A DNA stretch of 64,000 nucleotides, from NCBI GenBank assembly GCA_963824085.1, contig CAWGNT010000017.1:248001-312000 (forward strand), given 5' to 3'. The position numbers were made by a program, and so were the translations under genes. Under the pieces are notes generated by a model. It was not told the DNA's origin, did no database searches, and saw only the letters and a list, made by a program, of their open reading frames with translations. The stretch's first letter is position 1. Each line of letters starts with the position of its first letter. This document shows positions 56,023 through 64,000 of the stretch, piece by piece. Source of the DNA: JARRNE01 sp963824085. GTDB taxonomy: Bacteria; Pseudomonadota; Gammaproteobacteria; Chromatiales; Chromatiaceae.

Positions 56023-56301
56023 TTAGAAACGTTCGGCGATCAGGCGCAAGACCTTTTTGGGGATGACCCAGTCTTTGCCTTGCTTCTGCTCTTGAACGGC
56101 CACCAGCAGGTCCTCCTTGCTGAAATGGAGACCCTTTTCGGCCCCCAACGTCACGTAGACATCCATGAAACTCTCTTTGTCCGGCGTCTTGTCGAGACGG
56201 TCGAACATTGCGGGGTCGTCTTTGATGATTTCCCCAAGCTGCCGAATGGTCTTTTCGAACGGGCGCTCTTTTTGGTACTTCTCCGCTGCGGACTCTAACA
56301 T
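56023..56301 (-). CDS. Nif11-like small protein, 92 aa
   Basis: The segment FDRLDKTPDKESFMDVYVTL followed by AEKGLHFSKEDLLVAVQEQ resembles the Nif11 domain (a helix, then GxxFxxxEL). No Gly-Gly leader site or Cys-rich core peptide, and no peptide maturase gene nearby, so it is not an evident RiPP precursor. First gene of the operon 56301-51317. Confidence 0.6.
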   Translation of the reverse strand: MLESAAEKYQKERPFEKTIRQLGEIIKDDPAMFDRLDKTPDKESFMDVYVTLGAEKGLHFSKEDLLVAVQEQKQGKDWVIPKKVLRLIAERF

Positions 56302-56707
56302 CGTAGTTTCCTCATCTTAGCTGAACGGGTAATGAAGCGATGAAGCGGGTTGCAAGCTTCTCTCGGTAGTCGCAAAAAAGTTCCGCACGCAACGACGCCT
56401 CGAATTCAGATTAATTCGAAGGCCAGGCCAGGATAAGCGTAGTGTCTACGTTTGGGCATGCGTAGTTTTACGCGTATCACGGTTCCGTCCGGAGACTGCT
56501 TTCGTGTGTTCAGTAGAAATTGCTGATCTTCCGGGTGTAATCCTAGCTGGGCCTCGACGGCCACCGGATGGGGACTGAGGCCATGTTGCGGAGCCTGTTC
56601 GTGTGCCCTCAGGGTCTATCGCCTTTGCCGTGGTCGATCGAGCGCTCACCTACAGGAATGACCCCATGGCTCTGTCTGTTTCACGGCCTTTTCAAGTGGG
56701 CATGAGC
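56302..56707. other. Intergenic region ahead of the Nif11/flavoprotein operon
   Basis: About 400 bp without a supported gene, lying between two same-strand transcription units. It carries two operator-like motifs (next entry). Confidence 0.5.
56439..56472. promoter_or_regulatory. Two tandem operator candidates
   Basis: CGTAGTGTCTACG (56439-56451) and CGTAGTTTTACG (56461-56472), both inverted repeats with CGTA/TACG ends and 21-22 bp between equivalent positions, about two helical turns. They match the alkB and osmC upstream motifs. They lie about 140-160 bp upstream of the Nif11-like start, so they could control the operon that encodes the kinase and regulator themselves. Confidence 0.55.
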
Positions 56708-57808
56708 TTACTTCCGAAGCCTTTCGACATGACTCGAATCCAAGAACTTATCAAAATAGATGCTGTCCCCTGAAACGCCGCCCTTCTCGAGCTCTAAGAT
56801 TGCCGCGTCAATCATCTCAGGCGGTCCGGACAGGTAGGCCTGGCATGATGAGAGGTCGAGTCCAAGGCCCTTGATGCGGTCGGTTACCAGCCATCCCAGA
56901 CCCCTCCAGTCGTCCCCCGTAGCCGGTTCATTTGACACTACCGGTATGAATTCGAAAGAGTGCTTTCTCGACCATTTGCTTTTCAAGCGCTTCATCTGGT
57001 CCCGATAAAAGACCTCGTCCTGAGCACGTGCGCCAAACAAGAAGATCGCGTCTCGTTCCACGCGGTTGTTACAAGCGTGTTCGAGCAAGGCCTTGACCGA
57101 ACTCATGCCGCTGCCAGCGGCAATACACAAGATGGGGCCGTCTCCCTCGCGCAGGTAGAATGAACCATAGGGACCGCTGAGGCCGATCTTCTCGCCGATC
57201 CTATCGTGCGAGTGAAACCACCCCGACGCCTCTCCACCGGGCACGTGGCGAACAAGAAAGGTGACTTCTCCGGGCTTCTCGTCTTCTGTGGCGGTCGCGA
57301 ACGAGTAAGAGCGCGGCTGTTGGATGCCGGGGATACTGATATCCGCAAACTGACCGGCAACGTAGGGCGCACACGGGCCGCAGGAATCCCCGGATCGAGG
57401 CAGGTCTTTGTCCAATCGAACGCCGATTTCGAGGATGTTCGGCGTGAGGTGTTTGCACCGGATAATGGTACCGCCGCACGAGGTGCAACCCAGCGTCCGC
57501 TCATCGGACTCCAGGTCGACTTGAATGACGAGAGGCGATTTCAGCAAGGTGGAGCAGGCGAGGATCATTCCCTGCTGCAGTTCTTCATCACTCAGTGCAT
57601 AGGTAAAATCGGTTTGCTCCTTGATTTCACCACTCACTAGCCGTGTCTTGCATTTGCCGCATGAACCGCGGCGGCAGTCATGGGGATACTGAAGACCGGC
57701 TTCCAGCGCGGCCTGCAGTAATGTCTGTCCAGGTTTTACTTCGATGACATATTCCGATGGCAACAGTCTTACGGTGTGGGTTTTCCTTTTTCTTGTTAAG
57801 AACAACAT
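56708..57808 (-). CDS. XylA-type ferredoxin-NAD(P)H reductase
   Basis: 366 aa. Plant-type 2Fe-2S domain at residues 1-100 (YPHDCRRGSCGKCKTRL, ACSTLL), then FNR: GQFADISIPGIQQPRSYSFA for FAD, LSGPYGSFYLREGDGPILCI, GSGMSSVKALLEHA for NAD(P), and YLSGPPEMIDAA. This architecture feeds electrons to XylM/AlkB-type hydroxylases. It also has C-S-C residues in an insert (LGCTSCGGTIIRC) just after the 2Fe-2S domain, an unusual extra Cys group. Intact; the paralog at 18739-19849 is broken. Confidence 0.87.
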   Translation of the reverse strand: MLFLTRKRKTHTVRLLPSEYVIEVKPGQTLLQAALEAGLQYPHDCRRGSCGKCKTRLVSGEIKEQTDFTYALSDEELQQGMILACSTLLKSPLVIQVDLESDERTLGCTSCGGTIIRCKHLTPNILEIGVRLDKDLPRSGDSCGPCAPYVAGQFADISIPGIQQPRSYSFATATEDEKPGEVTFLVRHVPGGEASGWFHSHDRIGEKIGLSGPYGSFYLREGDGPILCIAAGSGMSSVKALLEHACNNRVERDAIFLFGARAQDEVFYRDQMKRLKSKWSRKHSFEFIPVVSNEPATGDDWRGLGWLVTDRIKGLGLDLSSCQAYLSGPPEMIDAAILELEKGGVSGDSIYFDKFLDSSHVERLRK

Positions 57809-57933
57809 GAGCGATGTCCTCGAAGTCCGAGGTATCTGGTCGCTAGCAAGCGCGGGTTCGACAACTGGCGTTCTTGCGGGTCCACGCCGGTGACCCGTTC
57901 GTACTGATCGCGAGCCCCCGGTCTGCTTCGAGC

Positions 57934-58746
57934 TCAGCTGACCAAGAAGAGGCTAACCCAATACCCCCCCCAACAAAGTAACGCAAGGCCGCTCCACAAC
58001 CGCAGTGCCCGGGGTGCGGGCAGAGCCTTCTCGATTACCACGAATCCGGTAATCAGCAGCACCCAAAGCATGTTCATCACACCGACGGCGAACAGGATCA
58101 GCATTAGCGCCCAGCAGCAGCCGATGCAGAACATGCCATGCCGGATGCCCATCAAGAGCGCACCCGCCCTGCCATCTCGCCACTCGGTCATGAGGAATCC
58201 GAGCGGGCTGCGGCAGGATGCGAGACAGGCATTCTTGTACGGTGTCCATTGGTAGACGCCTGCTACCATCAAGACCACTCCGCTCAACAGATAGCTCCGA
58301 CTGTTCATCATCGGGTTCAGGAGGCCGGATGTATGCAGGGGCCACTGAACGAATGTGGCCAACAAGCTGAACCCGGCCCAGGCGACGAGGTAGCCCGTGA
58401 TGAAGACGAACGTGGGGGTGTAGAGCTGCCCCCTGTTTCGTCGGTTTCGGTTAAGCGTGGCGAACATCGAGACCATGGGTAGAATCGAAGGGGTCATCAT
58501 CGCGACCATCATCGTCGCCCACATGATGAACAGCATCAGGAAGTCCTCGGCTGTCCACGTTGTGGCACCCATGGGGGGCATCCACATATCGACCTTGTCC
58601 ATATTGGACATGGCCCATGTCATGTAAAACATGTAGGCCCACCCCGCCAACGCGATGCAGGCGAGTCCACCCACGACGACGCCCATCTCACGAGCCGTCA
58701 GGGAAGGTGCAAGCGCGGTGTCGGCGGTTGACGACGGGTTCGACAT
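57934..58746 (-). CDS. DUF2182 integral membrane protein
   Basis: 270 aa with about six membrane spans. Family motifs: MWATMMVAMMTPSILPM, YLVAWAGFSLLATFVQW, NACLASCRSPLGF, and GIRHGMFCIGCCWALMLI with a His-Cys-Cys potential metal site. Function unproven. Commonly found with DUF1326, here encoded divergently at 59120. Confidence 0.82.
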   Translation of the reverse strand: MSNPSSTADTALAPSLTAREMGVVVGGLACIALAGWAYMFYMTWAMSNMDKVDMWMPPMGATTWTAEDFLMLFIMWATMMVAMMTPSILPMVSMFATLNRNRRNRGQLYTPTFVFITGYLVAWAGFSLLATFVQWPLHTSGLLNPMMNSRSYLLSGVVLMVAGVYQWTPYKNACLASCRSPLGFLMTEWRDGRAGALLMGIRHGMFCIGCCWALMLILFAVGVMNMLWVLLITGFVVIEKALPAPRALRLWSGLALLCWGGYWVSLFLVS

Positions 58747-59119
58747 GGGCGTTCTGGCAGGGATTTCGATACGATGACGGTTTATAAGGTTAAAGATCTT
58801 ACAAAAGTCGTTGGATCATAACTCTAGAACAAGTTTTGCCCTTCGTCACGGTAGAACAAGTTTTCCGCTTCGTCACGGTCGCATAAACACGGGCCCACCC
58901 CCGTGGTACTACGTATATTTCCGTCGTTGTTGAGACCCTATACTTCCGATTCATAGTGATTCTTTAAGACGGACTGTCTGCTCAGCCGGATCGGAATGAT
59001 GTCCGTGTCACTCTGGGGGCGGTGTAGATGGCCGGTCCACGGGCCTGCTGGTTACCCGCCAATCCTCGGCGTCCTGCGAACATACCTGGCGTCGTCAAAG
59101 CAAAAATGAGGAGAAAGCT
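58747..59119. promoter_or_regulatory. Divergent promoter region with repeats
   Basis: 373 bp between the DUF2182 and DUF1326 genes. It includes the 27-bp tandem repeats at 58825-58878 and, at 58906-58917, TACTACGTATA, a partial match to the operator motif. Confidence 0.5.
58825..58878. repeat. Two tandem 27-bp direct repeats
   Basis: TAGAACAAGTTTT followed by a CTTCGTCACGG end, occurring at 58825-58851 and 58852-58878 with two mismatches. Period 27 bp. Possible paired regulator sites for the divergent genes. Confidence 0.75.
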
Positions 59120-59728
59120 ATGGCCAATGACTCGGACTGGAGCCTCAAAGGCAACTATTTCGAATCCTGCAACTGCGACTTGGTTTGCCCGTGTATTTTC
59201 CTGCGCCCCCCCACGCAGGGTTTCTGTGAGGCCTTCGTTGGCTGGCATGTCCAACACGGCCATATGGGTGACGTAAAGCTGGACGGCCTGAACGTGGCGG
59301 CATGGCTGCATTCCCCAGGAGCCCTGACCGAAGGCGCCTGGCGGCTCGCCCTGTACATCGACGATCGCGCCGACGAAGCTCAGACGGCCGCGCTGAGCAA
59401 GATTTTCGGCGGTGAGGTGGGCGGGCATCCCGCGGTTCTCGCCGGACTGGTTGGTGAGCTTTTGGGCGTGAAATCCGTACCGATTACCTTCACGGAAGAT
59501 GGCGACACCCATTACCTCGAGATCCCAGGCATAGGTAAGAACCTGACACGCCGGGTCGCCGGGGAAGACGGGGGCCGGGTCATGGTCTCCAACCATCCCC
59601 TTGCGGTGGCTCCGGGCAATCCAGTGGAGATTTCGGCCTCTGAGGATGCGTATTACAAAGACTACGATGTTGAGTGGAGACAGAACGACAAGATAGGTCT
59701 TGCCGCCCCATTCACCTACGGCCCGTGA
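59120..59728 (+). CDS. DUF1326 protein
   Basis: 202 aa beginning WSLKGNYFESCNCDLVCPCIF, with the family's Cys-rich N-terminus (CNCDLVCPC), then ALYIDDRADEAQTAALSKIF and GGHPAVLAGLVGELLGV. Function unknown; the Cys cluster suggests metal or thiol chemistry and its habitual partner is DUF2182. Start ATG follows GAGGAGAAAG. Confidence 0.82.
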   Translation: MANDSDWSLKGNYFESCNCDLVCPCIFLRPPTQGFCEAFVGWHVQHGHMGDVKLDGLNVAAWLHSPGALTEGAWRLALYIDDRADEAQTAALSKIFGGEVGGHPAVLAGLVGELLGVKSVPITFTEDGDTHYLEIPGIGKNLTRRVAGEDGGRVMVSNHPLAVAPGNPVEISASEDAYYKDYDVEWRQNDKIGLAAPFTYGP

Positions 59729-60100
59729 GACTAGAATGCCGAAAGTCTGGGCGGTTAATCCGATCGCTCTCGGCCTGGGAGGACGGGGTCTGCGAGACAA
59801 GTAGTAACCCAATCCGGGGCGCTGAGGTGTGCCCGGAAATGTGCCAACGAGAGGTATCACCTAAGGTTCGTTTTTTCAATACCTTGGTGTTCATTATCGA
59901 GATTCGCGGGCGTTAAAGGCCATTGAAATCAAACTACTTACATCGCGCGTCTTCGGCGATGCACGCCATGTGGTTGGCGTCGGAAGTCGCGTGCGTGAGG
60001 CTTGCGCGATTCTGTCCTGCACAGTGCTGCTTTATTATGCTGGGGTGGCAACGGGCGCACCGGTAACATATTGAATAAACGATGGTTTCAGCGGTATTTG

Positions 60101-60149
60101 CGAACTCGTAACCCGAAGATCGTAAGTTCAAATCCTGCCTGCGCTACCA
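60101..60149 (+). other. tRNA 3'-end-like fragment
   Basis: GTTCAAATCCTGCC followed by TGCGCTACCA resembles a T-loop and acceptor/CCA end, and CTCGTAA upstream resembles an anticodon loop. The T-stem and acceptor do not pair and no 5' half is seen, so this is at most a fragment, such as an attachment-site remnant of an integrated element. Confidence 0.35.
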
Positions 60150-60187
60150 AAGTTTTCACGTGGTCTTAGTTTTCCAGCTAATTGTTT

Positions 60188-60222
60188 AAAAAGGGTTACT
60201 TAGGCTTCAGGGACCCTTTTTT
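60188..60222 (+). terminator. Rho-independent terminator
   Basis: AAAAAGGGT, 16-base loop, ACCCTTTTTT. A symmetric stem able to terminate in either direction; it lies 40 bp after the tRNA-like fragment. Confidence 0.65.
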
Positions 60223-60417
60223 CTTGCCTGTCCATGTGTCCCCCGATTCACGTCGGGACAATGGAGGCACCAAAATGGCAACCATTCAGTCGTGCACCCG
60301 CAAGCGGGCTGCCGTGCGGCGGTGAATGCGGGGCAGGCGCCCTGTGTGCCGCTCGCACGGCGCTCGTTCCCATGACTGCCGAGACTGCCGGGTAAGATGG
60401 CTCTAGGGTTCCTTGAC
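60223..60417. other. Gap, nothing recognised
   Basis: About 195 bp with no supported feature. Confidence 0.35.
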
Positions 60418-61866
60418 GAACCCCCATGTTCACAAATGAGTCAAATTTTACAGGGTTTCAGTTTTGCCTACTCGAACAGCGCCTCCAGGGCCTGGCCCAA
60501 GCGGCGAATGGCGGTAGCGGCGGGTCGATTGGGCGCCTTTGGGCAACCGTCGAACAATTGGGACAGCCCTGGGAGCAGGATGCGGCTGTGGAGCTTGGTG
60601 AAGAACAAGGCGAGGCGGATGCCGAGACCCGTGAGCCGGTAGCTGTGGCTGTGGGGGGTGCGTTCGATCAGGCCATGCATTCGCGCATGGGGGCGTTGCG
60701 GAACCCCTCGGGCAGACCCAGGAACAGACACAGGACCTGCAGCAAGGCCAGCACCCGGGCATTGTCCAAGCGCAGGCCGTGGGCGCGTTGGCCGTCGACG
60801 ACCTGCGCTTGGGCGACCTGATCGAACAACCCTTCGGCCAGGGTGCAATCCTGGGCGAGGGTCTTGGCTTCGAGGAGACGGCGGTTGGCATTGAAGCCGA
60901 TGGCCCGCAAGGCGGGCAGGTTGGCAAGATTGCGTCCGACTCTGAAGTCATGGGTGTTGTTGATCGTGGTCTCGGTGCGCAAGGCGCGCCCTTCCTTGAA
61001 GTATTGCTTGATCTTGGAGGATTTGTCGCCGACATGCAGCGAAGGGATGACCCCTCGAGTAATGACGCGGGTGTGGAAGGTCCCCGGCGCGCGTTTGGTA
61101 ATCCTCCGTTCGAAGATCAGGCTGTGACCCTGGAAGGGCGCCCCAGGTCGATATTTTCGCGGATGATCTCCTCGAACAGGTGGCGACCGGACAGCGGCCG
61201 ATCGAACACCTGGGTACGGGAGAGTTCCGCTTGCAGGATGGACAGCTTGGGATTGAAGCCCGCCGCATGATCCGCGGCGGTGAAGGGTCGGGCAGGCGAG
61301 ACAGCCACTTGCTCACCAGGGCCTCGATCTTGGATGCGTCCAGCCCATCGGCGATTTGCTGCAAACGCAGCGGATCGGCGCAGGACAGGACCCCATTGTC
61401 GAGCGCCGCGAAGGCGATCCCCTTCTTGGCCAGTTGCCGCTTGACGTACTCGTGGCCGTTCAGGCAGACGCGGGCGGTGTAGCGGGAATAGGCGGAGAAC
61501 TTGCTGAACTGCGGGCCAAAGTCCTCCTCCACCAGGTAGAAGTAGTAGTGGTTGCACATCACCGCGCCGCGCGTCAGCCAGGGACAGGGCTGGCCGGTAT
61601 GGTCGCTGATCTTTTTGATCACGCGGACACTGGCGAAGCGCTCCTGCGCCTTGCCGATGGTAGAGCACGCCCTCGGGGGCGGAGAACTCCGTCAGGCGTT
61701 CGCGGGTTACCTCGTCCTTGCGCTGTCCCTTGGCGAAGCGAACGATCTCCAACCCCTCGCGGCGGGCGAAGTCGTGGGTCGCCTTGACGAAGGTGTGGCT
61801 CATCGGCGCCATCAACGTCGTCGAGGCGACCTTGGTCTCACGGTGGACCTTGGAGAAGGTCGCCAC
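60418..61866 (-). pseudogene. Uncharacterised ~480-aa protein, probably mobile, frameshifted
   Basis: Start 61866: MATFSKVHRETKVASTTLMA, then FAKGQRKDEVTRERLTEF; shifts lead to ACLNGHEYVKRQ-type RVCLNGHEYVKRQLAKKGIAF, DPLRLQQIADGLDASKIEAL, FNPKLSILQAELSRTQVFDR, TTINNTHDFRVGRNLANLPAL and GFNANRRLLEAKTLAQD. At least four frame changes. I believe this belongs to a multicopy uncharacterised family found in diverse bacteria, possibly an unclassified mobile element, but no catalytic triad was identified. Confidence 0.45.
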
Positions 61867-61994
61867 CCCGCGGCCTCACGCGGCTACCAACAGGAGCATA
61901 GCGTTCCGTCGATCAAGCGGGGCCGCCCGTGCCTCGTCGGTCTGAGGCGGAGCCTCGCTAGAAGCTGTTTCCCAGGTCGAAGCCGGGAAACCGG

Positions 61995-62195
61995 GGAGAG
62001 CCAGTGCGCCCGCCGGACGTGACCTTCGTCCCGCACCCGCTGCCTACCGCCTTCGAGCGCTTCAAGGACGATTACATCGACCACCTGTTCATGGTGAGCT
62101 CTGACGGGCAGTGGTTGCCCCAGATGCGCTTCTGCCTTCAAGGCGTCGTCGCCCAGAGCAACGACACGATCTGCCGCCTCATCGACCCAGGGTAG
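61995..62195 (+). pseudogene. Fic-family protein remnant
   Basis: RPPDVTFVPHPLPTAFERF (upstream of the Fic core in family members) is joined directly to KDDYIDHLFMVSSDGQWLPQ and MRFCLQGVVAQSNDTICRL (the region after the core). The central HPFxDGNGR AMPylation motif is deleted. A 67-aa remnant, non-functional. Confidence 0.5.
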
Positions 62196-62361
62196 GCGGC
62201 CACGAATCGTTCGTAGCCAAGCCGATGCGAGTAAACTTATGTCTCTTGTGATTCAATCCGGCGATGGCTGCCGAGCACGGTTCAGAAAGCGGGTATGCAG
62301 GCGGGTATCAAATCAAGAGCTTTGGAGCGTTTGTTCTAAGGAACGCTAGGATAGCGCCGAT

Positions 62362-62943
62362 ATGCTCCTGATGATCGACAACTACGACTCCTTCACCTAC
62401 AACCTGGTGCAGTACCTGGGAGAGCTGGGAGTGGATGTCCGCGTCTTCCGTAACGACGAGCTCACTCTGGAGCAGGTGGCGGGCCTGGCACCCGAGCGCA
62501 TCGTGATCTCTCCTGGTCCCTGTACGCCAAGCGAGGCCGGGATCTCGGTGCCGCTCATCAAGGCGTTCGCTGCTCGTACCCCTATCCTGGGCGTTTGTCT
62601 CGGGCACCAATCCATCGGTCAGGCCTTCGGCGGGCGGATTGTCAAGGCGCGCGAGGTCATGCACGGCAAGACCTCGCCCATTTACCACTCCCGGCAGGGT
62701 GTCTTCGCAGGGCTCGACGTGCCGTTTCAGGCGACGCGCTATCATTCGCTGGTCATCGAGGCGGAGAGCCTGCCGGAGTGTCTGGAGGTGACGGCCTGGA
62801 CCCAGACAGAAGAGGGGGGCCGAGACGAGATCATGGGAGTGCGCCACCGCGAGTATCCTGTTCAGGGAGTGCAGTTCCACCCGGAGTCTATCCTCACGCG
62901 GCATGGCCACGACCTGCTGCGCAACTTCATCGAAGGCCGTTAG
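62362..62943 (+). CDS. trpG: Anthranilate synthase component II (glutamine amidotransferase)
   Basis: 193 aa. Supplies ammonia from glutamine for anthranilate in tryptophan synthesis. Opening IDNYDSFTYNLVQYLGELG, PGPCTPSEAG, nucleophile Cys in LGVCLGHQSIGQAFGG, and His-Glu of the triad in GVQFHPESIL. 26 bp before trpD, a common arrangement. Confidence 0.93.
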   Translation: MLLMIDNYDSFTYNLVQYLGELGVDVRVFRNDELTLEQVAGLAPERIVISPGPCTPSEAGISVPLIKAFAARTPILGVCLGHQSIGQAFGGRIVKAREVMHGKTSPIYHSRQGVFAGLDVPFQATRYHSLVIEAESLPECLEVTAWTQTEEGGRDEIMGVRHREYPVQGVQFHPESILTRHGHDLLRNFIEGR

Positions 62944-62969
62944 ACGCTGGCGCAGCAAGAATTGACCCC

Positions 62970-63992
62970 ATGGACATCAAGCAAGCCATCGCGAAGACGA
63001 TCGACCGTCACGAACTGACCAGTGACGAGATGACCTCGGTCATGCGCGCGATCATGACCGGAGGCGCCACGCCGGCCCAGATCGCCGGCTTCCTGGTTGC
63101 GCTGCGGATGAAGGGTGAGACCGTCACGGAGATCGCTGGTGCGGCCGCGGTCATGCGGGAGCTGGCGACCGGCGTGGACATCGGCGGTCTTTCCTACACC
63201 GTCGACATCGTGGGAACCGGGGGCGATTGCTCAGGTACCTTCAATGTCTCGACCGCCAGCATGTTCGTGGCGGCGGCGGCGGGCTGCCACGTCGCCAAGC
63301 ATGGCAACCGTTCGGTGTCCAGCAAGTCCGGGAGTGCGGACGTGCTTGAGGCCGCTGGGGTCAGGCTCGATCTGACCGCCGAGCAGGTGGCCAATTGCGT
63401 GCGTGAGGTCGGTGTCGGGTTCATGTTTGCCCCCGCGCATCACGGGGCCATGAAACACGCCGTCGGACCCCGGCGCGAGCTTGGAGTGCGCACCCTGTAC
63501 AATGTGCTGGGGCCTTTGACCAACCCCGCGGGGGTGCCAAACCAGGTCCTTGGCGTGTTCAGCGAGGGACTGGTGACTCCACTTGCCGAGGTTCTGCAGC
63601 GGCTTGGCAGCCGCCACGTCATGGTCGTCCATTCCCGGGACGGTCTTGACGAGATCAGCGTCGGCGAGACCACCGAGGTCGCCGAGCTCAAGGACGGCGA
63701 GATCCGGCGCTTCCAAATTCGCCCGGAGGACTACGGGGTCCGCCGCTCGTCCGTGGAGGCGCTGCGCGTGCAAGGCGCCGCGGAGAGCCTTGCCATGATG
63801 CGCGGTGTCCTGGAGGACAAACCTGGGCCGGCGCGCGACATCGTGGTGTTGAACGCCGGGGCCGCCATTTACGTGTCGGGAGTAACGGACAGCCTCGCCG
63901 AGGGCATCCGCTGGGCGGACGGGGCGATCGCCAGTGGCGAGGCCCGCAATCGGCTGGATCGGCTTGTGGTGCTGACCCAGGGTTTTGACTAG
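62970..63992 (+). CDS. trpD: Anthranilate phosphoribosyltransferase
   Basis: 340 aa. Transfers phosphoribose from PRPP to anthranilate. VDIVGTGGDCSGTFNVST (PRPP loop), KHGNRSVSSKSGSADVLEAAG, APAHHGAMKHAVGPRRELGV and RTLYNVLGPLTNPAG are intact. The stop at 63990 is inside the window, so the gene is complete. Confidence 0.93.
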   Translation: MDIKQAIAKTIDRHELTSDEMTSVMRAIMTGGATPAQIAGFLVALRMKGETVTEIAGAAAVMRELATGVDIGGLSYTVDIVGTGGDCSGTFNVSTASMFVAAAAGCHVAKHGNRSVSSKSGSADVLEAAGVRLDLTAEQVANCVREVGVGFMFAPAHHGAMKHAVGPRRELGVRTLYNVLGPLTNPAGVPNQVLGVFSEGLVTPLAEVLQRLGSRHVMVVHSRDGLDEISVGETTEVAELKDGEIRRFQIRPEDYGVRRSSVEALRVQGAAESLAMMRGVLEDKPGPARDIVVLNAGAAIYVSGVTDSLAEGIRWADGAIASGEARNRLDRLVVLTQGFD

Positions 63993-64000
63993 GGAAACAG

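Noticed and set aside
56023..56301. Nif11-type RiPP precursor
   Set aside because: No Gly-Gly cleavage site, no distinct core peptide and no modification enzyme or exporter nearby.
56439..56472. FNR/FixK boxes
   Set aside because: No TTGAT-N4-ATCAA pattern; the palindrome is CGTA/TACG-based and fits a different regulator type.
58825..58878. CRISPR-like repeats
   Set aside because: Only two head-to-tail units without spacers and no cas gene in the window.
60060..60149. Complete tRNA gene
   Set aside because: Stem pairings fail for acceptor, anticodon and T arms, and no D arm is present; only a 3'-like fragment can be argued.

Overview
The window reads as chromosome of a GC-rich proteobacterium, most likely a gammaproteobacterium, that combines one-carbon, methylated-sulfur and hydrocarbon oxidation. 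This rests on gene content only: a tetrahydromethanopterin/methanofuran (H4MPT/MFR) C1 module (fhcB, fhcA, fhcD, fhcC, mtdB, mfnB, mptG remnant, folE2), a two-subunit NAD-linked formate dehydrogenase, a periplasmic methanethiol oxidase (mtoX/SBP56) with Sco and MauG partners, and membrane di-iron hydroxylases of the AlkB/XylM type with ferredoxin-reductases of the XylA type. No methanol or methane oxidation gene is visible.

Layout. 1-1000: transposase debris. 1014-3572: copy A of a 2,559-bp inverted duplication (alkB-like hydroxylase plus truncated hemoglobin, and only the C-terminal end of a response regulator). 3.7-24.3 kb: the H4MPT/MFR C1 region. Most genes here are broken by frameshifts, in-frame stops, internal deletions or an IS1595-family insertion, although fhcB, mfnB, fhcC and a sensor/regulator pair are intact. 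24.4-32 kb: accessory stretch with OsmC, a broken FadL, a GcvH-like lipoyl protein, a low-GC peroxiredoxin between two IS4 remnants, lpdA, and three genes laid out like integron cassettes with attC-like sites. 31.5-37.3 kb: methanethiol oxidase locus (TlpA-like, Sco-MauG fusion, MtoX, a second Sco, mini-ferredoxin). 37.3-45 kb: folE2, a folP remnant, formate dehydrogenase and NDH-2. 45.3-48 kb: an intact three-gene periplasmic operon (diheme peroxidase, Tat metallophosphoesterase, monoheme cytochrome). 49.0-59.7 kb: copy B of the duplication with its complete sensor kinase/regulator, an acyl-CoA-dehydrogenase-like flavoprotein, two small proteins (one Nif11-like), an intact XylA-type reductase, and the DUF2182/DUF1326 pair. 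60-62.2 kb: tRNA-like and mobile remnants. 62.3 kb to the end: trpG and trpD.

How it fits together. The hydroxylase, hemoglobin and reductase form a plausible oxygenase system controlled by the adjacent FixJ-type two-component pair. A shared motif (core CGTAGTTTTACG) lies upstream of alkB in both copies, upstream of the Nif11/flavoprotein/kinase/regulator operon and upstream of osmC. Formaldehyde from methyl-sulfur or hydrocarbon catabolism would classically pass through the H4MPT/MFR pathway to formate, then through FDH and NDH-2. The H4MPT section looks as if it is being lost, while formate oxidation, MtoX and the hydroxylase system are intact. Because breakage is concentrated on the left and nearly absent between 39 and 59 kb, I favour real gene decay over random sequencing error, but only reads can settle that.
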